Origin: Bacteroidales bacterium
GTDB lineage: Bacteria; Bacillota; Clostridia; Lachnospirales; Lachnospiraceae
Length of the DNA stretch: 64,000 nt
NCBI GenBank assembly: GCA_023664535.1
Contig: JAMPFJ010000002.1
Span: 186,001-250,000, forward strand
Reading direction: 5' to 3'
Position 1 is the stretch's first letter. The number at the start of each line of letters is the position of its first letter. A model generated the notes under the pieces. The model searched no databases. It had not been told where the DNA came from and worked only from the letters and a program-made list of their open reading frames with translations. The translations under genes and the position numbers were made by a program. Below are positions 8,789 to 18,700 of the stretch, in pieces.

Positions 8789-9583
8789 ATGGAGTATATT
8801 TGGTATATCCTTGCCGCTCTGGGTGCAGGAATCGGTACCGGTCTTGCTGGACTTTCCGCCGCCACCGTTATGGTGCCTATTTTAATTGTACTTTGCCCAT
8901 CCTTCGCTGGAGAAACGGGAGCGTACCACGCTACGGCGATTGCTTTAGCATCAGATATCCTCGGCTCTGCTGTTACAGCCGGCATATATATTCACCATAA
9001 AAACATCGATTTAAAGCGGGGCTGGATTATGCTTACCTGCATTATCAGCATGTGCATTGCAGGCAGCTTTGCGGCATGGTCGGTTGGAAATGTTGTGCTT
9101 GGCAGCTTTTCATTATTCCTAACCCTTTTTATTGGTATTCGCTTTTTGATAAAGCCTGATACAGAACGCAAAGAAACTATTGCAAGGGATACAGGGCTTG
9201 ACTGGAAAGGTGTGGCTGTTTCATTGTTTTTCGGACTGACAATCGGCTTTGGCACAGGCTTTGTCGGCTCAGGAGGAGGAATGATGATGCTTGTGGTTTT
9301 TACCGCATTTTTAGGTATGGACAGGAAATCGGCTGTCGGCACCAGCACATTTATTATGACCTTTACGGCGCTTATCGCATCAGCCAGCCACATTATGATA
9401 GATTCCTCGATTGCTTTTGAACGCTGGGATGTTCTGCTGATTTGTATCACAACAGCGACTGCGGCTTCTGTTATTTCAGCCCAATTCGCCAATAAAGTTA
9501 ATAACCGCACTGTCGGTTTAGTAACCGGCGCAATTTTAACAATTCTTGGTACAGTCATGCTGATTCTGAATTATGGGAAATAG
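8789..9583 (+). CDS. TauE/SafE (TSUP) family membrane permease
   Basis: 264 aa membrane protein with about eight hydrophobic segments. The two family repeats are seen, each with a glycine-rich start: GAGIGTGLAGLSAATVMVP near the N-terminus and FGTGFVGSGGGMMMLVV in the second half. Family members export sulfite, sulfoacetate and related organic anions or sulfur compounds; the substrate here is not readable. The start at 8789 follows a run of G that serves as ribosome site; the frame is open 13 codons further upstream but without one. Its 3' end is 4 bases from that of the convergent gene. Confidence 0.88.
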   Translation: MEYIWYILAALGAGIGTGLAGLSAATVMVPILIVLCPSFAGETGAYHATAIALASDILGSAVTAGIYIHHKNIDLKRGWIMLTCIISMCIAGSFAAWSVGNVVLGSFSLFLTLFIGIRFLIKPDTERKETIARDTGLDWKGVAVSLFFGLTIGFGTGFVGSGGGMMMLVVFTAFLGMDRKSAVGTSTFIMTFTALIASASHIMIDSSIAFERWDVLLICITTATAASVISAQFANKVNNRTVGLVTGAILTILGTVMLILNYGK

Positions 9584-9587
9584 CTAT

Positions 9588-10169
9588 TTATATCTTTCTC
9601 CCAATATATCTGCATACCTTCTTTTTGTATGCTAAATACTCATCGCCAAAAGCTGTACTCAAAAAATCTTCCTCCACATTGACGATTTGTAAATGTAACA
9701 TAATAACTGCCAGCAGGGTAATCACCAATAAATACCAGTTAAAGAACATTAAGAGTTCGCCAATATAGATTAAATCAAATCCCAGAAATGCCGGGTTACG
9801 GCTATATGCATAAATACCTGATGTGACCAGCTCTGTTTTTTCATCTTTTGGTACGCCTGCACGCCAACTATCGCGCATTGTCATCACGGATACAATAAAC
9901 ACTCCTGTTCCCAGTACCCCTAAAACTACACCGATAACCCGCAGCCATGTTAAATCGGCATATGCGTTGACAAAAATACTAATCATTTCAACAGCAGGAA
10001 CAATATATGTCACGATTTTCAATGTAAGCTCAATACATTTTATAAAGCCTATCTTTCCCCTTCCAAGCAAATCCGTTTGTATCCCCTGTTTGCGCTGATG
10101 AAAAAGTTTTATAAAATACGCTCCGTAAAAGACAATCATAAGCAAAACGGCAATAACCTGATATATCAT
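9588..10169 (-). CDS. Isoprenylcysteine carboxyl methyltransferase-family membrane protein
   Basis: 193 aa with about four to five membrane helices. The ICMT/PEMT signature is present in the C-terminal half: YSRNPAFLGFDLIYIGE, then VNVEEDFLSTAFGDEYLAYKKKVCRYI, which bind SAM at the membrane. Bacterial members methylate small or lipid substrates; the substrate is unknown. The start at 10169 has GAGGAGG 6 bases upstream; a TTG further up lies inside that ribosome site. The promoter has a GTTAG-N6-CTAAC operator right after the -10. Confidence 0.85.
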   Translation of the reverse strand: MIYQVIAVLLMIVFYGAYFIKLFHQRKQGIQTDLLGRGKIGFIKCIELTLKIVTYIVPAVEMISIFVNAYADLTWLRVIGVVLGVLGTGVFIVSVMTMRDSWRAGVPKDEKTELVTSGIYAYSRNPAFLGFDLIYIGELLMFFNWYLLVITLLAVIMLHLQIVNVEEDFLSTAFGDEYLAYKKKVCRYIGRKI

Positions 10170-10189
10170 CGTTAACCTCCTCAATTAAA

Positions 10190-10242
10190 GTTAGTTATCG
10201 CTAACCATTTTTCAGTCTAGCACACGCTGCAAGGTATGTCAA
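10190..10242 (-). promoter_or_regulatory. Promoter with GTTAG-N6-CTAAC operator (site 3)
   Basis: Minus-strand -35 TTGACA (10237-10242), -10 TAGACT (10214-10219), spacing 17. The palindrome GTTAGTTATCGCTAAC (10190-10205) starts 8 bases beyond the -10. Drives the ICMT-like gene. Confidence 0.7.
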
Positions 10243-10411
10243 GAAAACCTACAAAATCTCCACCAGACCACTGGAGCCTAAGTCTGATTTATTCTGTTTT
10301 CCGAATTAGGATAAATCTTGAATATACAGAAAATGGGACTTTGTTGAAATGAAATTGGACTAATCATGATTTTCGTTTGGTATTGATTTCCAAATATGCC
10401 CAACACAATTT

Positions 10412-10906
10412 TTATTCATTAATCTTATCATGCAACATATCCAGTAATGCTCCACTAATACGCAATTTAGAATTTCGTACAACTTCTATACATTCCTCAA
10501 TACTTCCTTTATCAAGTAAACCATCTTCGTATGCAACTAGTAAAATACCAATAGTTCCCATGATATTCAAGCCCATATTTTTCGCAATTTTTCTTCCTTT
10601 AGCCTCATCAATTAGCAAGATAGAATTATTTAGAGAATCCGCTAATACAATAGCTTCACTCTCGCCTGCATCAAGATTGGTAGAACGTCTCAATAAATCA
10701 ACTGATTTCATATTTTCAACCGACATTTTCTTAATATAATCACATTCCACAACCACTTTTGCTTCTTCTTTAAACAATACATTACTTGTCAATTCATTAA
10801 AAACCGCTTCCGGAATTTTGACTTCACTAAACAACCCTTTCAGTATATCCAATTTTTCAACCTTAATTAACGAAATGATTGGTGTTGTATCAGAAACAAC
10901 AATCAT
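10412..10906 (-). CDS. DUF3368 PIN-like toxin of a toxin-antitoxin pair
   Basis: 164 aa. It starts with the PIN-fold motif VVSDTTPIISLIKVEKLDIL and KIPEAVFNEL, typical of DUF3368 proteins, with a central acidic DAGESEAIVLA motif and LLIDEAKGRKIA. The family is a VapC-like predicted ribonuclease. The ATG overlaps the antitoxin's stop by 4 bases. It forms a pair with the UPF0175 gene, a well-known combination. Confidence 0.85.
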   Translation of the reverse strand: MIVVSDTTPIISLIKVEKLDILKGLFSEVKIPEAVFNELTSNVLFKEEAKVVVECDYIKKMSVENMKSVDLLRRSTNLDAGESEAIVLADSLNNSILLIDEAKGRKIAKNMGLNIMGTIGILLVAYEDGLLDKGSIEECIEVVRNSKLRISGALLDMLHDKINE

Positions 10907-11184
10907 CCAATCACCTCTTTCAATCTATGATACGTCTCTAATTCTTCCTCTATTTCATCTTCTGTCAAATCAAAATATGGAAGTCCAATGCTGCTATATA
11001 ATGCAATCAAATCTAGCTTATTAATACCTAGTATTTCAGCCGCTTTACCATGTGAGATGGTATAATCCCTTATTGCCGGATACAACAACAATGCATTACG
11101 CAATAACTCTTTTTCTGTATCCTTTACCTGAATATATTGTTTCATTTGTTCCGGAATTCTCAATTCAACATTTGTTAACTTCAT
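10903..11184 (-). CDS. UPF0175 family antitoxin
   Basis: 93 aa. UPF0175 pattern: N-terminal strand VELRIPEQM, helix LLRNALLLYPAIRDYTISHGKAAEILGI and the C-terminal toxin-binding LPYFDLTEDEIEEEL (shown in parts). I choose the ATG at 11184 (MKLTNVEL), with a GAAGGGAAG stretch upstream; a longer frame to 11220 has no site. Co-transcribed with the DUF3368 toxin. Its promoter region is nearly identical to that of the PIN pair at 33 kb. Confidence 0.85.
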   Translation of the reverse strand: MKLTNVELRIPEQMKQYIQVKDTEKELLRNALLLYPAIRDYTISHGKAAEILGINKLDLIALYSSIGLPYFDLTEDEIEEELETYHRLKEVIG

Positions 11185-11219
11185 ACTTCCACTTCCCTTC
11201 TGAGATAAGCATGTTGCCA

Positions 11220-11261
11220 ATTACTCATATTATATCCATTTTTCATAGAAATGTCTATATG
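11220..11261 (-). promoter_or_regulatory. Toxin-antitoxin promoter, copy 1 of a 42-bp repeat
   Basis: Minus strand -35 TAGACA and -10 TATAAT with 17 bases between. The -35 overlaps the inverted repeat ATAGAAATGTCTAT (plus-strand reading), a likely operator. The stretch matches 33189-33230 at 40 of 42 positions although the two antitoxin genes are unrelated. Confidence 0.7.
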
Positions 11262-11316
11262 ACCCAACAAATTTCATAGCTGAAATACCGCAAGGTCTAA
11301 TTGCAAGTATCGTACA

Positions 11317-12681
11317 CTAATCGCCCTCGATTGCTTTTTCAATTATTCTTTTTGATTTACTAATCAATAGGTCACTTTTCTTTCTTAAAGCTAAGCTTTC
11401 TTTGATTAACTGCGCTATTTTAAGCTGTTCTGCCTTATCAATAATCGGCAATGGTATATTTTTTAATTCCTCTATTCCATATGCAGTTAATATTGTTCCC
11501 GAACAGGCTCTTTTAAGTAAGCTCTGGACTGGCCATGATTTTAATAATACCAATAAAGTTTCCGAATTAATGTATGATGATTCTAAAACAAAAAAACCAT
11601 TAGAACATAAAGCCTTATCATATTCTTCCGTAATCAGGGCACAATTTTGTAAAGAACCCTCTATCGAAGAAATGATTACATTTCCCGAGTTTACAATTCT
11701 TCTCGCTCTTGTTGGTAAATCACTTCCATATAACGTTGTACAACCGATAATTTCTCCTAAAACCCCTATGTTTGAAAGTTCAAGATACCGATATTCAACA
11801 TTTTTATCCGGATTATAGTTTTTATCATAAATCTTGCATGCATCGCTTAATACCATATAATTACATTTCTTTATGTACTCTGTAATCTCATCATATTTAT
11901 GTTGATAATACTCAGCATCAATCCTCTCCGATGCCATTATATCTTTAAACATTCTACAGGAATAAGCTATTCTTTTATGGGCGGGATGCCAGGTGTCAAA
12001 TCCCAAATTATTTAACAGAATTTTTTCTGCATCCTGATACTTATTTTCAGCGAGTTTCCTCTTTGCTAACGCATCAATTATATTGCTTTCCACCTCATCC
12101 TGAATATTCTTTGCAAACTCCGGAACCACTATTTCCCGAATTTTATATAAAAAAAGATTCGGTTGTACATTTCCCGTCGTTTCCCTTTTTGTCTGCATGC
12201 GCCCATACTTAGACAATAAATAAGTTGACACTACATATGGAGAATAGTCTTTATTTACCCGTATTATTCCCACATGCCTGTCTGAATTTGCCGGCAGCAT
12301 CTCCGTACTTACTACGGCACAATTCCCAATCGTTCCAACTGTAGATAAAATAACATCCCTGTCTTTTAGCGCAGTTCTTGGATTATTATTATGTTCCCTT
12401 TCCGATATTCTTGCGTTTCTTGATAAATCAAAATAATTTTCACGCGGCGAAGTAGCAGATATCAGATTTACAGGACTATTTTCATCATAATCTATCGATT
12501 TATGTATTCCGTCTGTAACATCTGAAAAATCTCCTATTAACTGATGCTTTTTTGACATTAACAGCTTCATCATTTCAAGGTTGCTTTTTGAAAAATACTC
12601 GGCGTCTATTCTATGCTCTGCATTTAATTCGCTAAACCCAATCGTGCTTATTTCCAGCCTCTCCAACAAATCTGAATACAC
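11317..12681 (-). CDS. hsdS: Restriction-modification specificity subunit (HsdS-like)
   Basis: 454 aa with two target-recognition half-domains, each followed by a helical spacer. The first half reads HRIDAEYFSKSNLEMM, then RETTGNVQPNLFLYKIREIVVP; the second reads ERIDAEYYQHKYDEITEYI and ends GIEELKNIPLPII. This duplicated layout recognises a bipartite DNA site and docks on the methylase. The GTG start has only a weak ribosome site; the methylase stop is 17 bases upstream, so translation is probably coupled. Forms the R-M set with 12699-15580. Confidence 0.87.
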   Translation of the reverse strand: MYSDLLERLEISTIGFSELNAEHRIDAEYFSKSNLEMMKLLMSKKHQLIGDFSDVTDGIHKSIDYDENSPVNLISATSPRENYFDLSRNARISEREHNNNPRTALKDRDVILSTVGTIGNCAVVSTEMLPANSDRHVGIIRVNKDYSPYVVSTYLLSKYGRMQTKRETTGNVQPNLFLYKIREIVVPEFAKNIQDEVESNIIDALAKRKLAENKYQDAEKILLNNLGFDTWHPAHKRIAYSCRMFKDIMASERIDAEYYQHKYDEITEYIKKCNYMVLSDACKIYDKNYNPDKNVEYRYLELSNIGVLGEIIGCTTLYGSDLPTRARRIVNSGNVIISSIEGSLQNCALITEEYDKALCSNGFFVLESSYINSETLLVLLKSWPVQSLLKRACSGTILTAYGIEELKNIPLPIIDKAEQLKIAQLIKESLALRKKSDLLISKSKRIIEKAIEGD

Positions 12682-12698
12682 TCGGTCTATGGAGAGGC

Positions 12699-15245
12699 TT
12701 ACATAAAAGGGGGTTCGTTATCCGGATGCATTATCTGCTCCAATTCCACAGAATTTGGCGCAAAACTAAGTCCATTGTCATAGGCAAATTTTGCAAATGC
12801 TTCAGCTATCCCATTCTGGCTATATATGTTGTTTGGGTTCTTATTTACTAATAACGGGTCATGATTGAATAAGTCATGTTTTACAAATATATGTCCATGT
12901 GAATCCTTTATGCGCTCTATTTCTTCCTTCACTTCTTCTGCAACAAGATAAAACTTCTGCGTTTCCACCGGTAACATTAAATACTCATCATTTGTAATCT
13001 CGTGATTTAAATTTATTCCTAACAAACTTTTCTTTTTATATAAAGACTGTTTATCTGTGTCTAACGCAAGCCATTCATCTATTGACAGGCTGCCGCTAAG
13101 TTCTTCATTCTTTACCGTGTTTTTTAGGATAAAGATACTATTCTCCTGTATCCATTTCCTGTGGCTTTCCAACGAACCATTATCCCTTATAAATATATCC
13201 TTTATCATTCTTGAGGAACCATCTTCGTTTTTATGTTCCTCCGGAATGGTCAATGTCTCAATTTTAATTGAATAATTGGATTTTTTAGTCAATTCCTTAA
13301 ATTCCGATTCATTTACAATCACACCATCGCTTATCCGCCGATAATCATATACCACTTTTTTCTTATAATTGGATTTTTTTGAATTGTACTCCGCCTCTGT
13401 TGCAAATGCACCATCTGTCTTGCTAAAATACACGGTTTCCTTCTCTACCTTTTCATAATTTGACTTATCCGAAATGGCAGTATATTCTTCTTCACTTAAT
13501 CTCCTTCCATCTGCCTTACGGATAATCGTTTTTACCGTATCATACTTATAGGACGTCCAAACCACATATGTTTCAGATACATAAATCTTATCGCCCGAAT
13601 TATCTTTACTTGGTTCCTGCATTGTTGCAAAGAAAATCGGATAATCAATTTCACCATTTTCATCCGCATCTGGTTTAGGACAAATATTGGGATATCCGCA
13701 ATTTTCATCTGTCCACTTCTGAACTAAGAGAACACTGGTTTTCGTCCCCGTATGCGGTTTAAAGACATTACCGTGAAGTCCGACTACCGCCAAAATTCTG
13801 CATCTTGCCATTATATAATCACGGATATATTTATCTGTTGAATTATTAAAACGTCCCTGTGGTAAAACAACTGCCATTCTGCCACCCGGCTTGAGGAAAT
13901 TTAAATTACGCTCTATAAATAAAATATCTCTGCCTATCTTATTTTGTAATTTTTCTGATATAACTCCATTTTTATGCCCAAGATTATATTGCTCTATCTG
14001 TTCCTTATTATCCAAATCTCCTGCAAAGGGCGGATTAGCCATCAAAATATCAAAATTAAACTTTTTATATTTTGAGAATGCATTTGAAGAAGTATTATCT
14101 GCACTTAATGCCGCTAATTTACGAAATCCCTCCCCATATTTAGCCTGCCATTCCAGTCGGGCTGTATAATCGGAATCCCAATTCTTGAAATCAAGAGAAT
14201 TCAATTCAATTACATTTGTATGACCATCGCCGGCAATAATATTTAACATTCTTCCCACACGAACACTTTTCTCACTAAAATCAATTCCAAAAACATTATT
14301 CTGAACATACTCTGTTTCTTCCGGCTTGCGTCCTCTTGCTGCAAATAAATTATACGCCTTCGGATTAATTTGCTTCCATATATGAAAGATAGTATGCATG
14401 GGAAATCCACAACTGCCTGCTGCTGTATCAATCATTTTTTCATGGGGCTTAGGATTCAGCATTTTAACACACATGTCAATTACATATCTTGGCGTAAAAT
14501 ATTGTCCCATTCCCTCTTTTTGATTTTGATTAACAAGATGTTCAAACGCATCATCAACTATTTCCAAATTGGAATTAAACAGCTTTACATTTTGCAGTTC
14601 CCTGACACACGACTTCACTGTTGCCTTTTGCATATTTAATGTGGAATTTACCGGGAAAACACCCTGCCACTGCTCTTGCGCACGCAAAAACAAGCCGTTT
14701 ATCCGAGTATATACATCATCCAGGGAATCATTTTCCGTTGCCCTAAATTCCATAACCCGAAATGTGGAATCATCAATATCTTTTAACGGAACCTGATGTC
14801 TGCTAATATCACTTGCGATAACATCGGCATCACCGCTTGACATTTTCTCATCATATAATTTAGTAAATATCAATTTAAAAATCTCTTCAAACGCCTTATC
14901 ACTGGAATCATTAGCACCAAAACGCTGTTCTACATCTAAGATAATATTCTTCAACGTTTCTGTCCGAAGCCTGTCAGACTGCATTAACTGCTTTAACGTA
15001 AATCTTCTTTTATCTTTCCACTCCTGAATGCTTTCTTTTGCCTGCGGAAATCTGTTTAACATAAGCTGATTTTCATATTCTGGCGCATCATAAAATTTCG
15101 GTGGATTTGCACCATTGACTAATACTCCTACCTTAGGATGCTTTTGATTACAGTATGACTGCATTTGTTGAAACGGTGTGGTTGATTCACTATCCCATAT
15201 TTTATGATAATCATTAATTTCAGGTCTTTTCACTTCAATAATCAT
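12699..15245 (-). CDS. N6-adenine DNA methylase part of a nuclease-methylase fusion (BcgI/HsdM-like)
   Basis: 848 aa reading frame. The first residues (MIIEVKRPEIND) hold the ExK end of a PD-(D/E)xK nuclease core. The methylase domain follows a helical HsdM_N-like region: GQYFTPRYVIDMCVKML, motif I DTAAGSCGFPMHTIF (about 272-286), and catalytic NPPF (about 402). A stretch at about 560-665 has three internal repeats with a KSNY motif. The ATG at 15245 has no ribosome site, and the upstream frame carries more of the nuclease domain (RIDIAVFDEEHKN), so the natural protein very probably begins at 15580 and is broken by a one-base frameshift near 15300. Pairs with HsdS downstream. Confidence 0.85.
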   Translation of the reverse strand: MIIEVKRPEINDYHKIWDSESTTPFQQMQSYCNQKHPKVGVLVNGANPPKFYDAPEYENQLMLNRFPQAKESIQEWKDKRRFTLKQLMQSDRLRTETLKNIILDVEQRFGANDSSDKAFEEIFKLIFTKLYDEKMSSGDADVIASDISRHQVPLKDIDDSTFRVMEFRATENDSLDDVYTRINGLFLRAQEQWQGVFPVNSTLNMQKATVKSCVRELQNVKLFNSNLEIVDDAFEHLVNQNQKEGMGQYFTPRYVIDMCVKMLNPKPHEKMIDTAAGSCGFPMHTIFHIWKQINPKAYNLFAARGRKPEETEYVQNNVFGIDFSEKSVRVGRMLNIIAGDGHTNVIELNSLDFKNWDSDYTARLEWQAKYGEGFRKLAALSADNTSSNAFSKYKKFNFDILMANPPFAGDLDNKEQIEQYNLGHKNGVISEKLQNKIGRDILFIERNLNFLKPGGRMAVVLPQGRFNNSTDKYIRDYIMARCRILAVVGLHGNVFKPHTGTKTSVLLVQKWTDENCGYPNICPKPDADENGEIDYPIFFATMQEPSKDNSGDKIYVSETYVVWTSYKYDTVKTIIRKADGRRLSEEEYTAISDKSNYEKVEKETVYFSKTDGAFATEAEYNSKKSNYKKKVVYDYRRISDGVIVNESEFKELTKKSNYSIKIETLTIPEEHKNEDGSSRMIKDIFIRDNGSLESHRKWIQENSIFILKNTVKNEELSGSLSIDEWLALDTDKQSLYKKKSLLGINLNHEITNDEYLMLPVETQKFYLVAEEVKEEIERIKDSHGHIFVKHDLFNHDPLLVNKNPNNIYSQNGIAEAFAKFAYDNGLSFAPNSVELEQIMHPDNEPPFM

Positions 15246-15298
15246 AATGATATTTTTATGCTCTTCATCAAAAACCGCAATATCAATACGCTTATCAT

Positions 15299-15580
15299 TT
15301 ATTGTCTGCCGGCAAACAGAACCGGTTCTTCAAAAGAAATTTGTTCTTTCCGATATCCATATTCAGACAAAAGCTTATAAGCATAATATTGTCTAACTAT
15401 TTCCTCCGGCGTTAATTTAAAATAATCTCCCTCACTATTTATTCCTCTAACTACACATTCTACGCCAGGTGCGCCATCTCTTCTTATTCGGATTCTTCCA
15501 TTAATCCAATCCTTATCCTCCTGATTAAATTGATTCAATCCACTGTATTCATCCGGTTTAAGAATATCCTTTATCTCCAT
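15299..15580 (-). CDS. N-terminal nuclease fragment of the frameshifted nuclease-methylase
   Basis: 93 aa. ATG with GGAG 12 bases upstream. The end, SFEEPVLFAGRQ, is the usual lead-in to an HsdR N-terminal type nuclease core, which continues in the -1 frame as INDKRIDIAVFDEEHKN and then IEVKRP of the 848-aa frame. If one A is restored in the CAATAAATG stretch at about 15300, the reading frame runs without break from 15580 to 12699 (about 960 aa) and regains the D...ExK catalytic set. As it stands the protein stops after 93 residues and lacks catalytic residues. Confidence 0.7.
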   Translation of the reverse strand: MEIKDILKPDEYSGLNQFNQEDKDWINGRIRIRRDGAPGVECVVRGINSEGDYFKLTPEEIVRQYYAYKLLSEYGYRKEQISFEEPVLFAGRQ

Positions 15581-15609
15581 TACTTTTTTGTACTCCTTAG
15601 TATTCCATG

Positions 15610-15735
15610 TTATCCATTCAGTTCAACGCCCTCATCCCGTACATTTCGGTAAAATGATAAAACGTCTACCCAATATACAAACTGTTTCTTACTCTTAATT
15701 AAATATCTGCTCACTACTTCTTTTCCTTTTCTCAA
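15610..15735 (-). CDS. Possible 41-aa ORF between helicase and nuclease-methylase genes
   Basis: A TTG start overlaps the TGA of the helicase gene (TTGA), with AGGAGG only two bases before it. It would encode a basic 41-residue peptide containing SRYLIKSKKQFVYWVDVLSF. Codon content looks coding-like, but ribosome spacing is poor and the ORF is short. It may be a decayed gene end. I do not recognise it. Confidence 0.25.
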   Translation of the reverse strand: MRKGKEVVSRYLIKSKKQFVYWVDVLSFYRNVRDEGVELNG

Positions 15736-18700
15736 TGCCTCCTTCCAAAGTAATCAATCAAAATCTCCTTAATATAGTTATACCGTCTTGCATAAGAATT
15801 CTCCACCCGAATCAGTTGCAAATCATGCTCCCGGCAAATCGCATTTTTCTTTTTATCCCTCTGCATCACAATCTCATTTTCATAGTGTTCTTTGCCATCC
15901 AGCTCAATTGCCAGAACCGGCAGCTTTGATGAGCTCCCTTGCCTTTCATACACCACAAAATCAAACCTTCCTGTATAGAACAAATCATTATAGCTGATAT
16001 TGCCCTGAAATACGTGAGAAATGGCAACCTCCTTTTCAACGGTGTATTTACTCTGGGACATCCATATATTCTCCAATGCGTGGTTCAAGTTTTTCAAGAA
16101 TGCCTCCTCTGTAACCGTACTATAAGGCTTGATTCCCAATGCTCTGGAATGGGACATCTTTGGTGTTATTTTGGATTCCCCATTCGCCCTGACATACTGC
16201 ACCAGTTCATATAAATCGTCCTCGGCATCCTCTTTATGCAAACGTTCCAGATTCTCCATGTCCGACAGTAGAATCAGCTTGTCCTTTGCCCTGGAGGTTG
16301 CTACATTAATCAGTTCCTTATTGTTCTTAAGCCATTCGTAGGTTCCCTGTCCCGTCTGCCCAGTAATAGCGGTGGAAAAAAGAACAACATCCTTTTCATC
16401 TCCCTGGAATGCATGAATGGTTCCACAGGACACCTCATTTAGCCCAGCTTCCTCTAATGCTGTCTCTATCAGCTTTTTCTGGTTCACAAACGGCGTAATT
16501 ACACCAATGGATTTATCTTTATTCAATGCCGCATACTTTACAATTTCGTCAACCTCTGCCGGTGCGGTGTTTTTCACATCCGTTCTGGCAGCCGGAACAT
16601 CCACATATACAAGCGGCTTTTCCTCCGTACTTGTAGATGCAATGCTCAGCTTAGAGTTATAGTATTTCTTATTATTAAAATCTATGATTTTCTCATTGCA
16701 CCGGTAGTGATGGTGCAGAAGAATTTCATCACTGACGGAATCACAGGCAAGAAAAGTCTTATAAATAGAATTTCTGCAGTAATCATACTCCTCTGTCACA
16801 TTGTACTTTCTGCGCAGCTTCTGATTCATCATTTCGTCCAGCAGGATTACCGGATTTAACTGCTGCGGGTCTCCCACCAGCATGAGATTCTCTCCCCGTA
16901 TGATTGGCACAAGGGAAACTGCTGTATTACACTGGCTCGCCTCGTCCATGATTACCATATCAAACATTGGCGTCGGTTCTCCTAATTTATGTGCAGAAAT
17001 ACAGGTTGTGATAATAACAGGAAATATTTTCTGCAGCTTTTTTATATTGTCCTTATTCTTCAGATATTTCTTAAATGCCTGAAGCTGTGCATCCTCATCC
17101 TCTTCATAAATAATATGAAGCAGTTCTTCATTTTGCGGCAGACCTATTTTCTTTATATGCTTTTCGGAAGTATAGTACAGATATTTCTTGAAATCCTCTA
17201 TATCATCATCCAGCAGGGACAATGCCTCTTCCTCTGTAATCATCCCTGTGTGCTGGATTTTCTGTTGTATCACTGAAAGCTGCCTATCCTGCAAATCTAC
17301 CTGAAACGGAATCATCACTGCATTCCTCATATTCTTTTTTTCGTACTCCAGCAGCCGGGTCAATGCCGCATTTCTTTCGTACAAATCCAGTACATCCTCA
17401 TACTTCTTTAAAAGGTTGGATAATTCCTTTGCCCGCTCTGCCCGGTAATCCCTGTTTTTATCCAATGTTCCTTCAAAAATAGTGGCATTTTTATGTGCCT
17501 CATATAACTGCTTCATATATTGCAACGCTTCCTTTTCCTTATCCCGGTTTCCTAACCGCAACACAGGAAATGGAATTGTTTTCTTCCGGTACGAAATGCC
17601 TGACACTTTGTCAAATACGCCGTTAATCGGATGATTGTTATAAGAACAGAACAACACTGTTTTTCCATTAAAAAATGCCGTCAGTATCGTATTGATAATG
17701 GTATTTGTTTTCCCAGTCCCCGGCGGTCCCTGAATATAAGTCACCGGATACTTCATTCCATTGTTAATTGCCAGCAACTGGTCAAGATTCACTTTCTTAT
17801 CAAGGAGGGTAATTGGATATGCCTTAGTCCTCCGTGGTCTGTCCAACAAATCCCCGAAAAATGCTTTTATCGGAACCGTCACGTTGTCCCCTTCATACAT
17901 ATCCAAAATTGCCTGATATTCTGAATGCAAATCCAGCACCACATCCATTCCCAGACCGATTATGTATGGCATATCATCCACCTTGACATTATAATTAGCT
18001 TTCGTAATACAGTCCTTAATTCTTTCCTGGTTCTTTTCAAAATCCCCTAGCAGTTCAAAATCATCTGCATCCAGGAATTTACGAGCACTTTCCTTTACTC
18101 CATCTATCGTATACTCAATACAGACTGTAATCTCATCGTCCGGGCGGAGCACCCTGTTTTTTACATCCAACTGCAATTTTCGGTATGCCAATACATAAAG
18201 CCCCTTTTTCGTGTGGATGCTTAACACATTCATGCCCAATTGCTGCATTACCAGTTTTCCATTCAATCGGTTATCCTTTTCCGCCTTATATTGAAAATTT
18301 TTAACAATTTCCTTAAACTGTTCATCACTCAGCGGATAGTTTTTGCCATTAAAGCTGTCACGGTCTAAATAATGAATCAGTTCGAAATCAGAATAGTAGG
18401 GAACATTATCCATCCGGTTACACATTTCCAGATAATTCAAAATCTTTAAGTTCGCTATATTATCAAAGAACATTTTATATTTATGGGGATTTATATAAAT
18501 ATCGTCTACCAATGCTTTGTTCACAGGACAATAAGAACCCTCAATTATTTTGGAAGATTGAATGGATTCAACAAAAATACAATCCAGCGACCGGGTTGAA
18601 TATTTGCCTAAATGCAGTCCCTCCACCGATAATGTTTTCTTGGCAACATTCAGATTCTTGATAGCAATCCAATATTTTGTTACCTTGTCTAATTGATTAC

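Noticed and set aside
8992..9558. 188-codon open frame on the minus strand, opposite the TauE/SafE gene
   Set aside because: Antisense shadow of a clear membrane protein gene; composition follows the complement of its codons and there is no ribosome site.
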